A DNA stretch of 14,561 nucleotides, taken from the NCBI GenBank assembly GCA_016183835.1, contig JACPDV010000563.1:4434-18994 (forward strand), read 5' to 3'. This document shows positions 6,704-13,700 of the stretch, piece after piece (positions within the stretch are counted from its first letter, which is position 1; each line of letters opens with the position of its first letter). The translations under genes and the position numbers were made by a program. The notes under the pieces were generated by a model. That model was not told where the DNA came from, made no database searches, and worked only from the letters and a program-made list of their open reading frames with translations. The DNA is from Armatimonadota bacterium. Its GTDB lineage: Bacteria; Armatimonadota; UBA10988.

Positions 6704-7168
6704 TCACCTGTCAACGCTCCGCGGTGCCTGGTGCCTGGTGCCTGGTGCCTGGTGCCTGGTGCTACCGGAACGGGAGCGCCGCAGCGCGCGCCAAACCAAG
6801 TCGTCGGGTTCGGATTTCAGGAAGCGGATGAGGTGCTTCAGCTGGCGGCCCAGACGGTCGGCTTGGGCCAGGATCGCGTCCACGGGCCCACTGCTTGCCA
6901 GGCCCACGCGGACGCAGAGCAAGAGGTGGGTCTCCAGCTCGTGAAGTGAGCCTTGGGCGATCCGGCAGAAGCGCGCGAAGTCACGATGCAGCTCCCGCTC
7001 GAAGCCCTCCGCCACGGTGGCGGGGATGGAGGCGGCCGCCGACCGGATCTGCGACGTCATCCCGTACAACTCGGACTTCGGAAACGAGCAGGTCAGATGG
7101 TAGCACGCCTCGGCCACGTCCATCCCCACCTGCCAGACATCGAGCTCCCGATACGACTTGACAGCCAT
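6704..7168 (-). CDS. Four-helix bundle protein (S23 / 23S rRNA intervening-sequence type)
   Basis: Residues 1-122 match the family well: SYRELDVWQVGMDVAEACY, FPKSELYGMTSQIRSAA, SIPATVAEGFERE, FARFCRIAQGSLHELETHL. These proteins form pentameric four-helix bundles and are related to Avd of diversity-generating retroelements; they were first seen as ORFs inside 23S rRNA intervening sequences. The biochemical role is unknown; nucleic-acid binding is assumed for relatives. ATG 7168 has GGGAG 6 bases upstream. Most of the family ends near residue 120; here about 30 extra residues (including TRHQAPGTRHQAP) are read from the 7-base repeat array, and the frame stops at TGA 6704-6706, close to mnmA. 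The gene and its flanking arrays look like one inserted unit between two unrelated genes. Confidence 0.88.
   Translation of the reverse strand: MAVKSYRELDVWQVGMDVAEACYHLTCSFPKSELYGMTSQIRSAAASIPATVAEGFERELHRDFARFCRIAQGSLHELETHLLLCVRVGLASSGPVDAILAQADRLGRQLKHLIRFLKSEPDDLVWRALRRSRSGSTRHQAPGTRHQAPRSVDR
6723..6762. repeat. Heptamer array (GGTGCCT)5 + GGTGC, left arm
   Basis: Five full GGTGCCT units and a partial sixth. Bases 6733-6762 are the exact reverse complement of 7209-7238. On the minus strand the array is translated as the C-terminal tail of the four-helix protein. Confidence 0.95.
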
Positions 7169-7208
7169 CCACGTCTCCCAACCTCGCGCCAGAGGTCATC
7201 CGCCCTGC

Positions 7209-7238
7209 GCACCAGGCACCAGGCACCAGGCACCAGGC
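7209..7238. repeat. Heptamer array GCACC(AGGCACC)3AGGC, right arm
   Basis: Inverted counterpart of 6733-6762, perfect over 30 bases. Its last base is the G of the dehydrogenase TAG stop (7240-7238 on the minus strand), so the array begins exactly at that stop codon. It lies 41 bases upstream of the four-helix start codon. Confidence 0.95.
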
Positions 7239-8257
7239 TACGCCATCAGGGAGAGCCTCTCGATCGGGTACCGCGCCGCGACAGCCCTCCCCTGGAAGCA
7301 CTCATCCAATCCCTGCATCACGATCTGCCCGACCCGGTGGCTGCCGTGGCGGCCGGTGCCGGCGCGATGGGGCATGATCCACACGTTCTCACAACTGCGG
7401 AGCGGGTGCTCGGACGGGAGTGGCTCGGGCTCGGTCACGTCCAGGGCGATCTGCAGCCGGCCCCGCTGGGCCTCGGCGAGCAGGGCCTCGGGGTCGATGG
7501 CACGGGGCCTCGCTGTGTTGATGAAGACCGCGCCGTCGCGGATCAGACCGAGCTCGCGCGCGCCGATCATCCGGTCGGTCTCGGGCGTCTGCGGATGGTG
7601 CATCGAGATGATGTCGGACTCGGCCAGGAGGCGTTCGAGCGGCACGCTCTCGACCCCCAGCCGGCCCGCTTCGTAGTCCGTGAGGTAAGGGTCGTAGCAC
7701 AGCACGCGGCAGCCGAACGGCCGGATCATCTCCACCACCATCCGCCCGATGGCACTGGCCGAGACGATCCCCACCGTCGCACCCAGCAGCGTCTGCGGCT
7801 CGTACGGCGTGCGGTCGCTGCCCCAGATCCCTTCGTACCGGCATTCGTGCCACAGCGTGCCCCAGCGGCGTGAGAGCGCGATCATCAGGCCCACCGTGCA
7901 CTCGGCCACGTTGATCCCGAGCCCATGCTGCCCGCAGACCACCGTGATGCCGTGGTCGAGCAGGTACTGGGGCGTGTCGCCCGGGAAGAAGTGCTTCACG
8001 CTGCCGGCCATGTGGCCGAAGAAGCGGCATTCGGGGTGCGCTTCCCAGAACGCGACCGGCAACGGCGGCGCGCCCCACACGGTCACCACCGCGTCGAGCG
8101 ACCGGCCATCGGCCAGCGCCAGCAGCTCCTCCGTGGTCGGCCGAGTGTCCGGCACGACCAAGTCGTAGAGCGCCTTGGCCCGCTCCTGGTCGGCGGGGGC
8201 GAAGGTCCGGTCGTAAGCCGGCCAGGGCATGCCCATGAGGATGGTTCGTCGGTTCAT
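7238..8257 (-). CDS. D-isomer-specific 2-hydroxyacid dehydrogenase
   Basis: A cytoplasmic NAD(P)-dependent oxidoreductase for an unidentified 2-hydroxy acid. The 339-residue protein has the split catalytic and nucleotide-binding domains of the family. Expected catalytic residues are Arg250 (INTARP), Glu276 (LDVTEPEPLP) and His297 (MPHRAG). The Rossmann turn reads VGIVSASAIGR (162-172) instead of the usual GxGxxG, leaving one Ser where Gly is normal; related subfamilies have GASxxGR here, so binding may still work. ATG 8257 is chosen over further-upstream codons because AGGAGA lies just before it and the start overlaps the stop of the upstream membrane-protein gene by four bases (ATGA). The open frame continues upstream to 8977 only as a shadow of that gene. 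The TAG stop forms the edge of the heptamer array. Substrate cannot be inferred safely from the neighbours. Confidence 0.9.
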   Translation of the reverse strand: MNRRTILMGMPWPAYDRTFAPADQERAKALYDLVVPDTRPTTEELLALADGRSLDAVVTVWGAPPLPVAFWEAHPECRFFGHMAGSVKHFFPGDTPQYLLDHGITVVCGQHGLGINVAECTVGLMIALSRRWGTLWHECRYEGIWGSDRTPYEPQTLLGATVGIVSASAIGRMVVEMIRPFGCRVLCYDPYLTDYEAGRLGVESVPLERLLAESDIISMHHPQTPETDRMIGARELGLIRDGAVFINTARPRAIDPEALLAEAQRGRLQIALDVTEPEPLPSEHPLRSCENVWIMPHRAGTGRHGSHRVGQIVMQGLDECFQGRAVAARYPIERLSLMA

Positions 8258-8997
8258 GTCGTCTCCTGGCGGACGGGCTCCGCCTCGCACACCACCAGCG
8301 TCCCGGCGACCACCGCCACCGGCAGCGTGAGCAACTGCAGCAGCGGCACCAGGAGGAGCAGCGTGACCGCCACGCCGAGCCCCAGCCCGCGCCAGCGGCG
8401 CCGACCCAGCGCCCGCCACCGGGCCGGCCCGTGCAGCCCGTGCCGCGCCAGGGCCGGAGTGGCCATCTCCATCGCCGCCAGCCAGACCGTCACCAGCCAG
8501 CCCAGCACCGGGTGCAGCCAGCCGGCGCCCGGCACCAGCCACGTCGCCAGCAGCAGCACCTGCAGCGCCACGAACGCCGTCAGGTCGAACGCCACGTCCC
8601 ACCCGGCGAGCGCCAGCTCGCGCAGCATCGCCCGCGCCGAGAACCGCTCCGCCGCCGGCGCCGCGCCGAGCACCTGCTCGGTCGCCCCGGCCAACGGGTC
8701 CAGGAACGGCTGCGCCACCAGGCCCGAGCCGAAGACGAACGCAAGCACCCCGGCGGCGACCCCGGCCACCGCCGCCAGCAGCCGCGCCAGGAAATGCCCG
8801 CCCGCCAGTCCCGGCCACCAGCGCTCGAGCAGACCGGGCAGCAGCCACCAGCAGAGCCCCACGACGGCCACGAACAGCACCCCCGAGACCACCGCCGGCA
8901 GCGCCGCCAGCCGCCGCAACTCGGGCCGGCGGAGGATCAGCCCGGCGCCCCGCGGCACGGCGGTGAAGCCCGACCACAGCTCTCCCAGCGCACTCAT
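8254..8997 (-). CDS. EI24/CysZ-family integral membrane protein
   Basis: A 247-residue membrane protein with hydrophobic segments at about 28-58, 68-100, 130-150, 155-180 and 200-235. The family features visible are the re-entrant-like AQPFLDPLAGATEQVLG and the ending LLLVPLLQLLTLPVAVVAGTLV. The EI24 domain includes bacterial CysZ sulfate permeases, but most members have no assigned role, and no sulfur-assimilation gene is close apart from the tRNA thiolase. ATG 8997 has GGGGAGG 5 bases upstream and lies 1 base after the stop of the lipoyl gene; the stop overlaps the dehydrogenase start. It is therefore co-expressed with both. Transported molecule unknown. Confidence 0.82.
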   Translation of the reverse strand: MSALGELWSGFTAVPRGAGLILRRPELRRLAALPAVVSGVLFVAVVGLCWWLLPGLLERWWPGLAGGHFLARLLAAVAGVAAGVLAFVFGSGLVAQPFLDPLAGATEQVLGAAPAAERFSARAMLRELALAGWDVAFDLTAFVALQVLLLATWLVPGAGWLHPVLGWLVTVWLAAMEMATPALARHGLHGPARWRALGRRRWRGLGLGVAVTLLLLVPLLQLLTLPVAVVAGTLVVCEAEPVRQETT

Positions 8998-8998
8998 C

Positions 8999-9331
8999 TC
9001 AGCCTCCCCGTGGCTTGCCGTTGCCATGCGGCGGCGCCGGGGCCGCCGCACGCTCCCGCTCGGCCTGCGCCAGTAGATCGTCGATCGGCTCGCCGCGCGT
9101 TCCCAAGATGCCCAGGATGGTGTGTGGATACGCCGCCTCGCCCGCCGCCACGACGATGGCCAGCACGCGCCCGGGGGCGTACGCCTCCAGCTCCAGCACG
9201 GTCTTCTCACACTCCACGTCGGCCACCGGATCGCCCTCGGCCACCTCGTCGCCCACCGCCACGTGCCAGGCGAGCACGGTGCCGGGGGTCTCGTCGGGAT
9301 CGAAGCGCGGCATCAGGATGGGGAGGGCCAT
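8999..9331 (-). CDS. Free-standing lipoyl (biotinyl/lipoyl attachment) domain protein
   Basis: Only 110 residues, almost all one E2-type lipoyl domain: LPILMPRF, GTVLAWHVAVGDEVAEGD, then VECEKTVLELEAYAPGRV, where Lys43 in the E-C-E-K-T turn is at the position lipoylated in ETDKA motifs. A short tail (QAERERAAAPAPPHGNG) follows where an E2 would have a linker, peripheral-subunit-binding domain and acyltransferase domain; none of those is present, and the next gene starts 1 base after the stop. So it is either a small swinging-arm carrier for enzymes coded elsewhere, or an E2 remnant. The start at ATG 9331 is 2 bases after the upstream hydrolase stop, with only a weak GGTAG before it. No lipoate ligase, E1 or E3 gene is in the window. 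Confidence 0.85.
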   Translation of the reverse strand: MALPILMPRFDPDETPGTVLAWHVAVGDEVAEGDPVADVECEKTVLELEAYAPGRVLAIVVAAGEAAYPHTILGILGTRGEPIDDLLAQAERERAAAPAPPHGNGKPRGG

Positions 9332-9333
9332 GA

Positions 9334-9894
9334 CTACCGCACCAGCTTGGACACCGCCCGGAACTCATCGCTCCCGGCGGCGACAAGGAGCTGGAAGAGG
9401 AGCGTCTCGGTGCTCGCAACGACGGCCCCGGCGCGGGCGAGCTGCGCCAGGGCCAGGTCGCGGTTGCCCGGCGTGCGCGAGGTCACCGCGTCGGCGGCGA
9501 CGAACACCCGGTGCCCCGCGGCCAGCCCGCCCAGCGCCGTCTGTAGCACGCACACGTGCGCCTCGAGCCCGCACAGGATCAGGTCCCGCCTTCCATCGAC
9601 CGCCTGTCTGAAAGGCTCACAGCCGAAGCAACCGAAGGCCAGCTTCTCGACGTACGGCCCGGGCACCAGCGAAGCGATGCTGGGAATGGTCGGCCCGAGG
9701 CCCTTGGGGTACTGCTCGGTGACGACGACAGGAATGCCGAGGATGCCGCCGCCCTGGATCAGCCGCCGCTGGTTGGCGAGGGCGGCTCCGAAGTCGTGCA
9801 TGGCGGGGACGAGCCGGGCCTGCACGTCGACCACGGCGAGCACTGTCTGGTGGCGGTCGGGGGTGTAGGGGACCGGTCCGCACCCGCCGTCCAT
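9334..9894 (-). CDS. Isochorismatase-fold cysteine hydrolase (ISOC/YcaC-like)
   Basis: A 186-residue cytoplasmic hydrolase of the isochorismatase/nicotinamidase superfamily. The expected triad is present: Asp23 (VVDVQ), Lys84 (VEKLAFGCF) and Cys115 (CGLEAHVCVLQTA). The EQYPKGLGPT stretch is shared with eukaryotic ISOC1/2 and related bacterial proteins, whose substrates are not known, so I do not name one. Alternatives such as nicotinamidase would need a metal-site motif that I do not see. ATG 9894 is the first start; no good SD is visible. It lies 40 bases after the broken protease gene and starts the tightly packed lipoyl-EI24-dehydrogenase run. Confidence 0.88.
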   Translation of the reverse strand: MDGGCGPVPYTPDRHQTVLAVVDVQARLVPAMHDFGAALANQRRLIQGGGILGIPVVVTEQYPKGLGPTIPSIASLVPGPYVEKLAFGCFGCEPFRQAVDGRRDLILCGLEAHVCVLQTALGGLAAGHRVFVAADAVTSRTPGNRDLALAQLARAGAVVASTETLLFQLLVAAGSDEFRAVSKLVR

Positions 9895-9934
9895 GGCGCG
9901 GCGATGACGGTGTGCCGTCGCGGTTCGGCTTGTC

Positions 9935-10420
9935 TCAGATGGAGATTGTGATCTCGCCGGCGACGCCGTTGTAGAAGAGCGTGCAGTGTCGCAGCAGATC
10001 CCGGCCCAAGAGCAGCATGAGCCCCTGGGCTGAGAGTTCCGCGCCGATCGCCCCTACGGAGTTCACCCCGATGGGAAGGCCCGTGATCTGCACCGTGATG
10101 GGGTACTTGTTCCGCTGGGTGGACGATTCCGAAGCGGAGGCGATCTTGGCGGCGCCCACGACGGGCAAGCCCATTTGCTGTGCCACAGATTCGTCGATGC
10201 AGCTCACCGACGCCCCCGTGTCGATCAGAGCCTAACCGGGCCGCGGGACGGGCACCGCCTTGCCCTGGATAAGCAGTACGTCCACCATGGGCTGAAGGAG
10301 TTGGACCTGCGCTTGCACGACCGGCCCGCGAATGCGTAGCACCTCGGGTGGCGGCGCAGGCACGGCCACACCGTCAGGGGCCTTGCCCTCACCCCTGAGT
10401 TGCGTATGTAGGATCGGCAT
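9935..10420 (-). pseudogene. Retropepsin-like aspartic protease interrupted by in-frame TAG
   Basis: ATG 10420 opens a frame (MPILHTQLRGEG...) that meets TAG at 10234-10232 after 62 codons. The same frame continues at once with ALIDTGASVSCIDESV, the hallmark DTG active-site motif of retropepsin-like proteases, then GLPVVGAAKIASASE and a C terminus LLLGRDLLRHCTLFYNGVAGEITISI that is typical of the family; it ends at 9935. No frame change occurs, so one nonsense change (for example CAG to TAG) separates two well preserved halves. A restart at ATG 10207 would lose the catalytic Asp. TAG ends two intact genes here (dehydrogenase, isochorismatase), so it is a normal stop in this organism. The start lies 32 bases inside the upstream small gene, suggesting a coupled pair. 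Sequencing error remains possible. Confidence 0.8.
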
Positions 10421-10652
10421 GGAGGACCCCCGCCACTAGCGCCGGGATGCTGACCGTCACCTCATCCTCGTCCACCGAGCGCACCAGGAACGACTCCAGG
10501 CCGAACATCCTGACCCCCTGAACAAGCGCAGCTTCAGCGGTGCCAAAGGCGCCGACAAGGTCGGACCCCTTGACCAGCACGTACTGCCCCGGGAAACGCG
10601 CCGCCCACTCCAGTCTGTGTGCCTCGAACAGGCTCTGCTCCGTTTCCAGCAT
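10389..10652 (-). CDS. Small DUF5678-like protein paired with retropepsin
   Basis: An 87-residue soluble protein. Its core, FPGQYVLVKGSDLVGAFGTAEAAL followed by GVRMFGLESFLVRSV, has the pattern of DUF5678-type proteins (short hydrophobic strand, V-G-x-F-x-T-x-x-x-A helix, then FGxxxFLV). The function of that family is not known to me. ATG 10652 has CGGAG 7 bases upstream and a plausible sigma-70-type promoter about 32 bases beyond. Its stop lies 32 bases past the start of the retropepsin gene, a long overlap that implies translational coupling. It is the first gene of the minus-strand series and faces away from the GH116 gene. Confidence 0.75.
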   Translation of the reverse strand: MLETEQSLFEAHRLEWAARFPGQYVLVKGSDLVGAFGTAEAALVQGVRMFGLESFLVRSVDEDEVTVSIPALVAGVLHADPTYATQG

Positions 10653-10683
10653 CGTAGCACTCCGCGCGCCGGACTGCCCAGTC

Positions 10684-10713
10684 AGTATGCCCGACCGGGT
10701 CGCGGCCCGTCAA
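10684..10713 (-). promoter_or_regulatory. Possible sigma-70-type promoter for the minus-strand operon
   Basis: Read on the minus strand: TTGACG (10713-10708), 18 bases, CATACT (10689-10684). Start of transcription would be near 10677, about 25 bases before ATG 10652. It sits in the only divergent gap of the window. Confidence 0.4.
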
Positions 10714-10716
10714 GCT

Positions 10717-10761
10717 TCCGGAGGGTATGGCGCACCGCCGGCCAACTGCGCAGCCTCCGGA
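10717..10761 (+). promoter_or_regulatory. Inverted repeat covering the GH116 ribosome-binding site
   Basis: TCCGGAGG (10717-10724) and CCTCCGGA (10754-10761) are exact 8-base inverted arms. The right arm includes most of CGGAG, the SD of the GH116 gene (ATG 10770). In the mRNA the arms could pair and hide the SD. Confidence 0.35.
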
Positions 10762-10769
10762 GCCCGCCT

Positions 10770-13700
10770 ATGCGCGCCGCCCTCGCCAGCATCCTTGTCG
10801 TCGCCCTCGCCGCCCACGCCGACGACCTGATCCGCTTCGACTTCGAGACCGCCGACCTGCAGGGCTTCGAGGTCACCGAAGGGCAATTCGACAAGCTCCT
10901 CAACGACCGCAGGATGTGCCGCAACGACCCCGCCGTCGCCCCCGACCGGCAGGGCGTCTACAACCTCAGCACCGTCGAGCTGGCCAACGGCGGCGCCAAC
11001 GACGGCATGACCGGCACCCTCGAATCGCCCCTCTTCACCCTCTTCGGCGCGAAGATCACCTTCCGCATCGGCGGCGGGTCGCACCCCGACACCTACGTCG
11101 CCCTCTGCACCGCCGACGGCAAGGAAGTCCTCAAGGTCAGCGGCCACGACACCGAGGTGATGAGCCCCGTCGAGTGGGACGCCGCGGTGTACGTGGGGCA
11201 GAAGGTCTTCGTCCGCATCGTCGATCACAACACCGGGCCGTGGGGACACGTCACCTTCGACGACTTCACCTCGGCGGGCCGGCTCGACACGCCCCCCATC
11301 CCGCCCGACGCCGTGCGCTTCGACTTCGAGACCGGCGACCTGCAGGGCTTCGAGCTCATGGAGGGCAAGTTCGACCTGCTCCTCTGCAGCCGCGACATGT
11401 GTCGGAACGACCCCAAGATCCGCCACAACCACCAGGGCAAGACCTACCTCAGCACGGTCGAGCTGCAAGGCGGCGGGTTCGACGATGGCATGACCGGCGT
11501 GCTCGAGTCGCCCGTGTTCCGCCTGACCGGTCCGGAATGCAGCTTCCTGGTGGGCGGCGGCGGGCACCCGGACACGTTCGTCGCCCTCTGCGCCGAGGAC
11601 GGCGCCGCGCTGTTCGTCGCCCGCGGCCGGTTCGGCGAGCAGATGCAGCGCATCGAGTGGGACCTCTCGCCCTACGTCGGGCGGAAGGTCTTCCTCCAGG
11701 TCGTCGACCGCAACACCGGCTCCTGGGGGCACATCACCCTGGACGACTTCACCGCCTGCGGCGAGCTGGATCCCGACGCCACCGCCGCCGTGCGCAAGAC
11801 CTTCGCCGCTCGCGCGGAGGCTGCCAGAGCGCGCGAGGCCGCCGCCCAGGCGCTCCGCGACGCCCGCTGGAAGCAGCACCGCCGGGACTTGATGGACCAC
11901 GCCTACTTGACCGCGCGGGGACAGACACGGGTCTACGAAGGCGAGAGCCTGACCGCCATCCAGTTCCTCACGGGCGGCATCGGCGCGGGCTCGATCCGCA
12001 TGGACGGGCAGGCGGTGAGGCGGGTGTGGAGCATCTTCAACAACGCCGACCAGTCGTTCGTGCCGCACAGCTTCTTCGCCGTGCGAGCGCAAGCGGCGAA
12101 CGTGCCACCCATGGTGCGCGCGCTGCAGACGGCGCCGGTGTGGCCGTTCCAGCCGATGGCGAAGCTCACCTTCCGCGGCGAGCATCCCTTCGCCTGGTAC
12201 GACTTCGACGATCCGGCCCTGCCGCTGCGGGTTGGGCTGGAGGTCTTCACCCCGCTGATCCCCGGCGATCTGAAGGACTCCGCGATGCCCTGCGCGGTCT
12301 ACCGCCTGACCGCCGAGAACCGCGGCAACGCGCCCGTGCAGGTCAGCTTCCTGGCGGCGCAGCAGAACGCTGTGGGCTACACGGGCAACGGCGCCATCCG
12401 CGAGCGGAGCTGGCAGGGCTACGGCGGCAACCGCAACCGCGTGCTCCGCGAGGCCGGCACGACCATCCTGTCGATGACTTCCGACCAGCCAAAGGAGGCG
12501 CCCGGCAACGGCGACCTGGCCCTCGCGGCGCTGAATGACGGCGCGGCGGGAACGGCGGCGTGGGAGGATCTGGCCAAGCTGGCTCAGGGCTTCGCGCAGA
12601 CCGGCACGGTGGCGGGCGACGCGGAGGCCGGGCCGAGCGCGCCGCGCCAGACGCTCGACGGCGCGCTGGCGGTGCCGTTCCGGCTGGCGCCGGGGGAGAA
12701 GCGGTCGGTCGCCTTCGTCCTCACCTGGTCGTTCCCGAACGCGGTTCACGGGCAGGGGCCGTGGGGCGGCAAGGGCAACCGCTACACCGCCTGGTGGCCC
12801 GACGCGCTCACGCTCGCCCGCGACCTGCGCGCCCGGCTGCCCGAGCTGGAGCGCGCGACCCGGCTCTACCACGACACGCTCTACGCCTCGAACCTGCCGG
12901 TCTGGCTGCTCGACCGGGTTAGCTCGCAGGTGGCGATCCTCAGCAGCCCGACCTGCTTCTTCACGGCCGACGGGTTCTTCGGCGCGTGGGAGGGCTGCAA
13001 CGCCGACAGCGGCTGCTGCGCCGGCAACTGCACTCACGTCTGGCACTACGCCCAGGCCCACGCCCGCCTGTGGCCCGAGCTGGGCCGCACCATGCGCGAG
13101 GAGGAGCTGAAGCTGGTGACGGTCGACGGTGCCGCGCCGCACCGGCTCTTCCCCGGCACCCCGCCGGCCTTCGACGGGCAGTGCGGCACGGTGCTCGGCA
13201 CCTACCGCGAGTACCTCACCAGCGCCGACAAGACCTGGCTCGACCAGTGGTGGCCGAAGGCCCGGCTGGCCACCGACTTCCTGATCGCCCGTTGGGATCT
13301 GGACGAGGACGGCGTGCTCAAGGGCCCGCAGTGGAACACGCTCGACGCCGAGCTGGGCGGGAGCAGCACCTGGATGGGCTCCCTGTACCTCGCCGCGCTG
13401 GCCGCGGCGGAGCAGATGGCGACCGTCGAGGGCCAGCCCGACGCCGCGGCGCGCTTCCGCCGGATCCGCGAGTCCGGATCGCAGAAGCAGGATGGCGCGC
13501 TGTTCAACGGCGAGTACTTCATCCAGCTCCCCGACGCGAAGGCCTACAAGGACTACCGCACCGGCTGCACCATCGACCAGGTGCTCGGCCAGTGGTGGGC
13601 CAACCAGCTCGACCTGGGCTGGCTCTACCCGCCCGAGCACGTGCGTTCGGCCCTCGGCGCCCTGGCGAAGCACAACTTCAAGCTCGACTTCCGCGACGTG

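Larger units (their letters stand above)
6723..7238. mobile_element. Candidate IVS-like cassette: four-helix gene between inverted heptamer arrays
   Basis: A 516-base unit bounded by a perfect 30-bp inverted repeat (6733-6762 and 7209-7238) made of 7-base units, enclosing a single S23-type four-helix gene. Ribosomal intervening sequences have the same plan: terminal inverted repeats that pair in RNA, with a protein gene of this family between them. Here the unit lies between a dehydrogenase and mnmA, not in rRNA. No target-site duplication or transposase is visible, so mobility is inferred only from the layout. Confidence 0.4.

Noticed and set aside
6723..7238. Insertion sequence or MITE
   Set aside because: No transposase, no target-site duplication at the outer edges (flanks differ), and the ends are heptamer arrays rather than typical IS ends. 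Kept only as an IVS-like candidate.
8254..9210. Longer start for the EI24-like protein, upstream of 8997
   Set aside because: The extra N-terminal part is antisense-like shadow of the lipoyl gene in another frame; ATG 8997 has a strong SD and fits the family start.
9901..9925. Short hairpin (GACGG-TGTG-CCGTC) before the isochorismatase gene as a terminator
   Set aside because: The 5-bp stem has no T-run and is within chance expectation for this base composition.
9935..10420. Stop-codon reassignment (TAG read as an amino acid)
   Set aside because: TAG ends the dehydrogenase (7238-7240) and isochorismatase (9334-9336) genes at family-appropriate lengths, so it works as a stop here.
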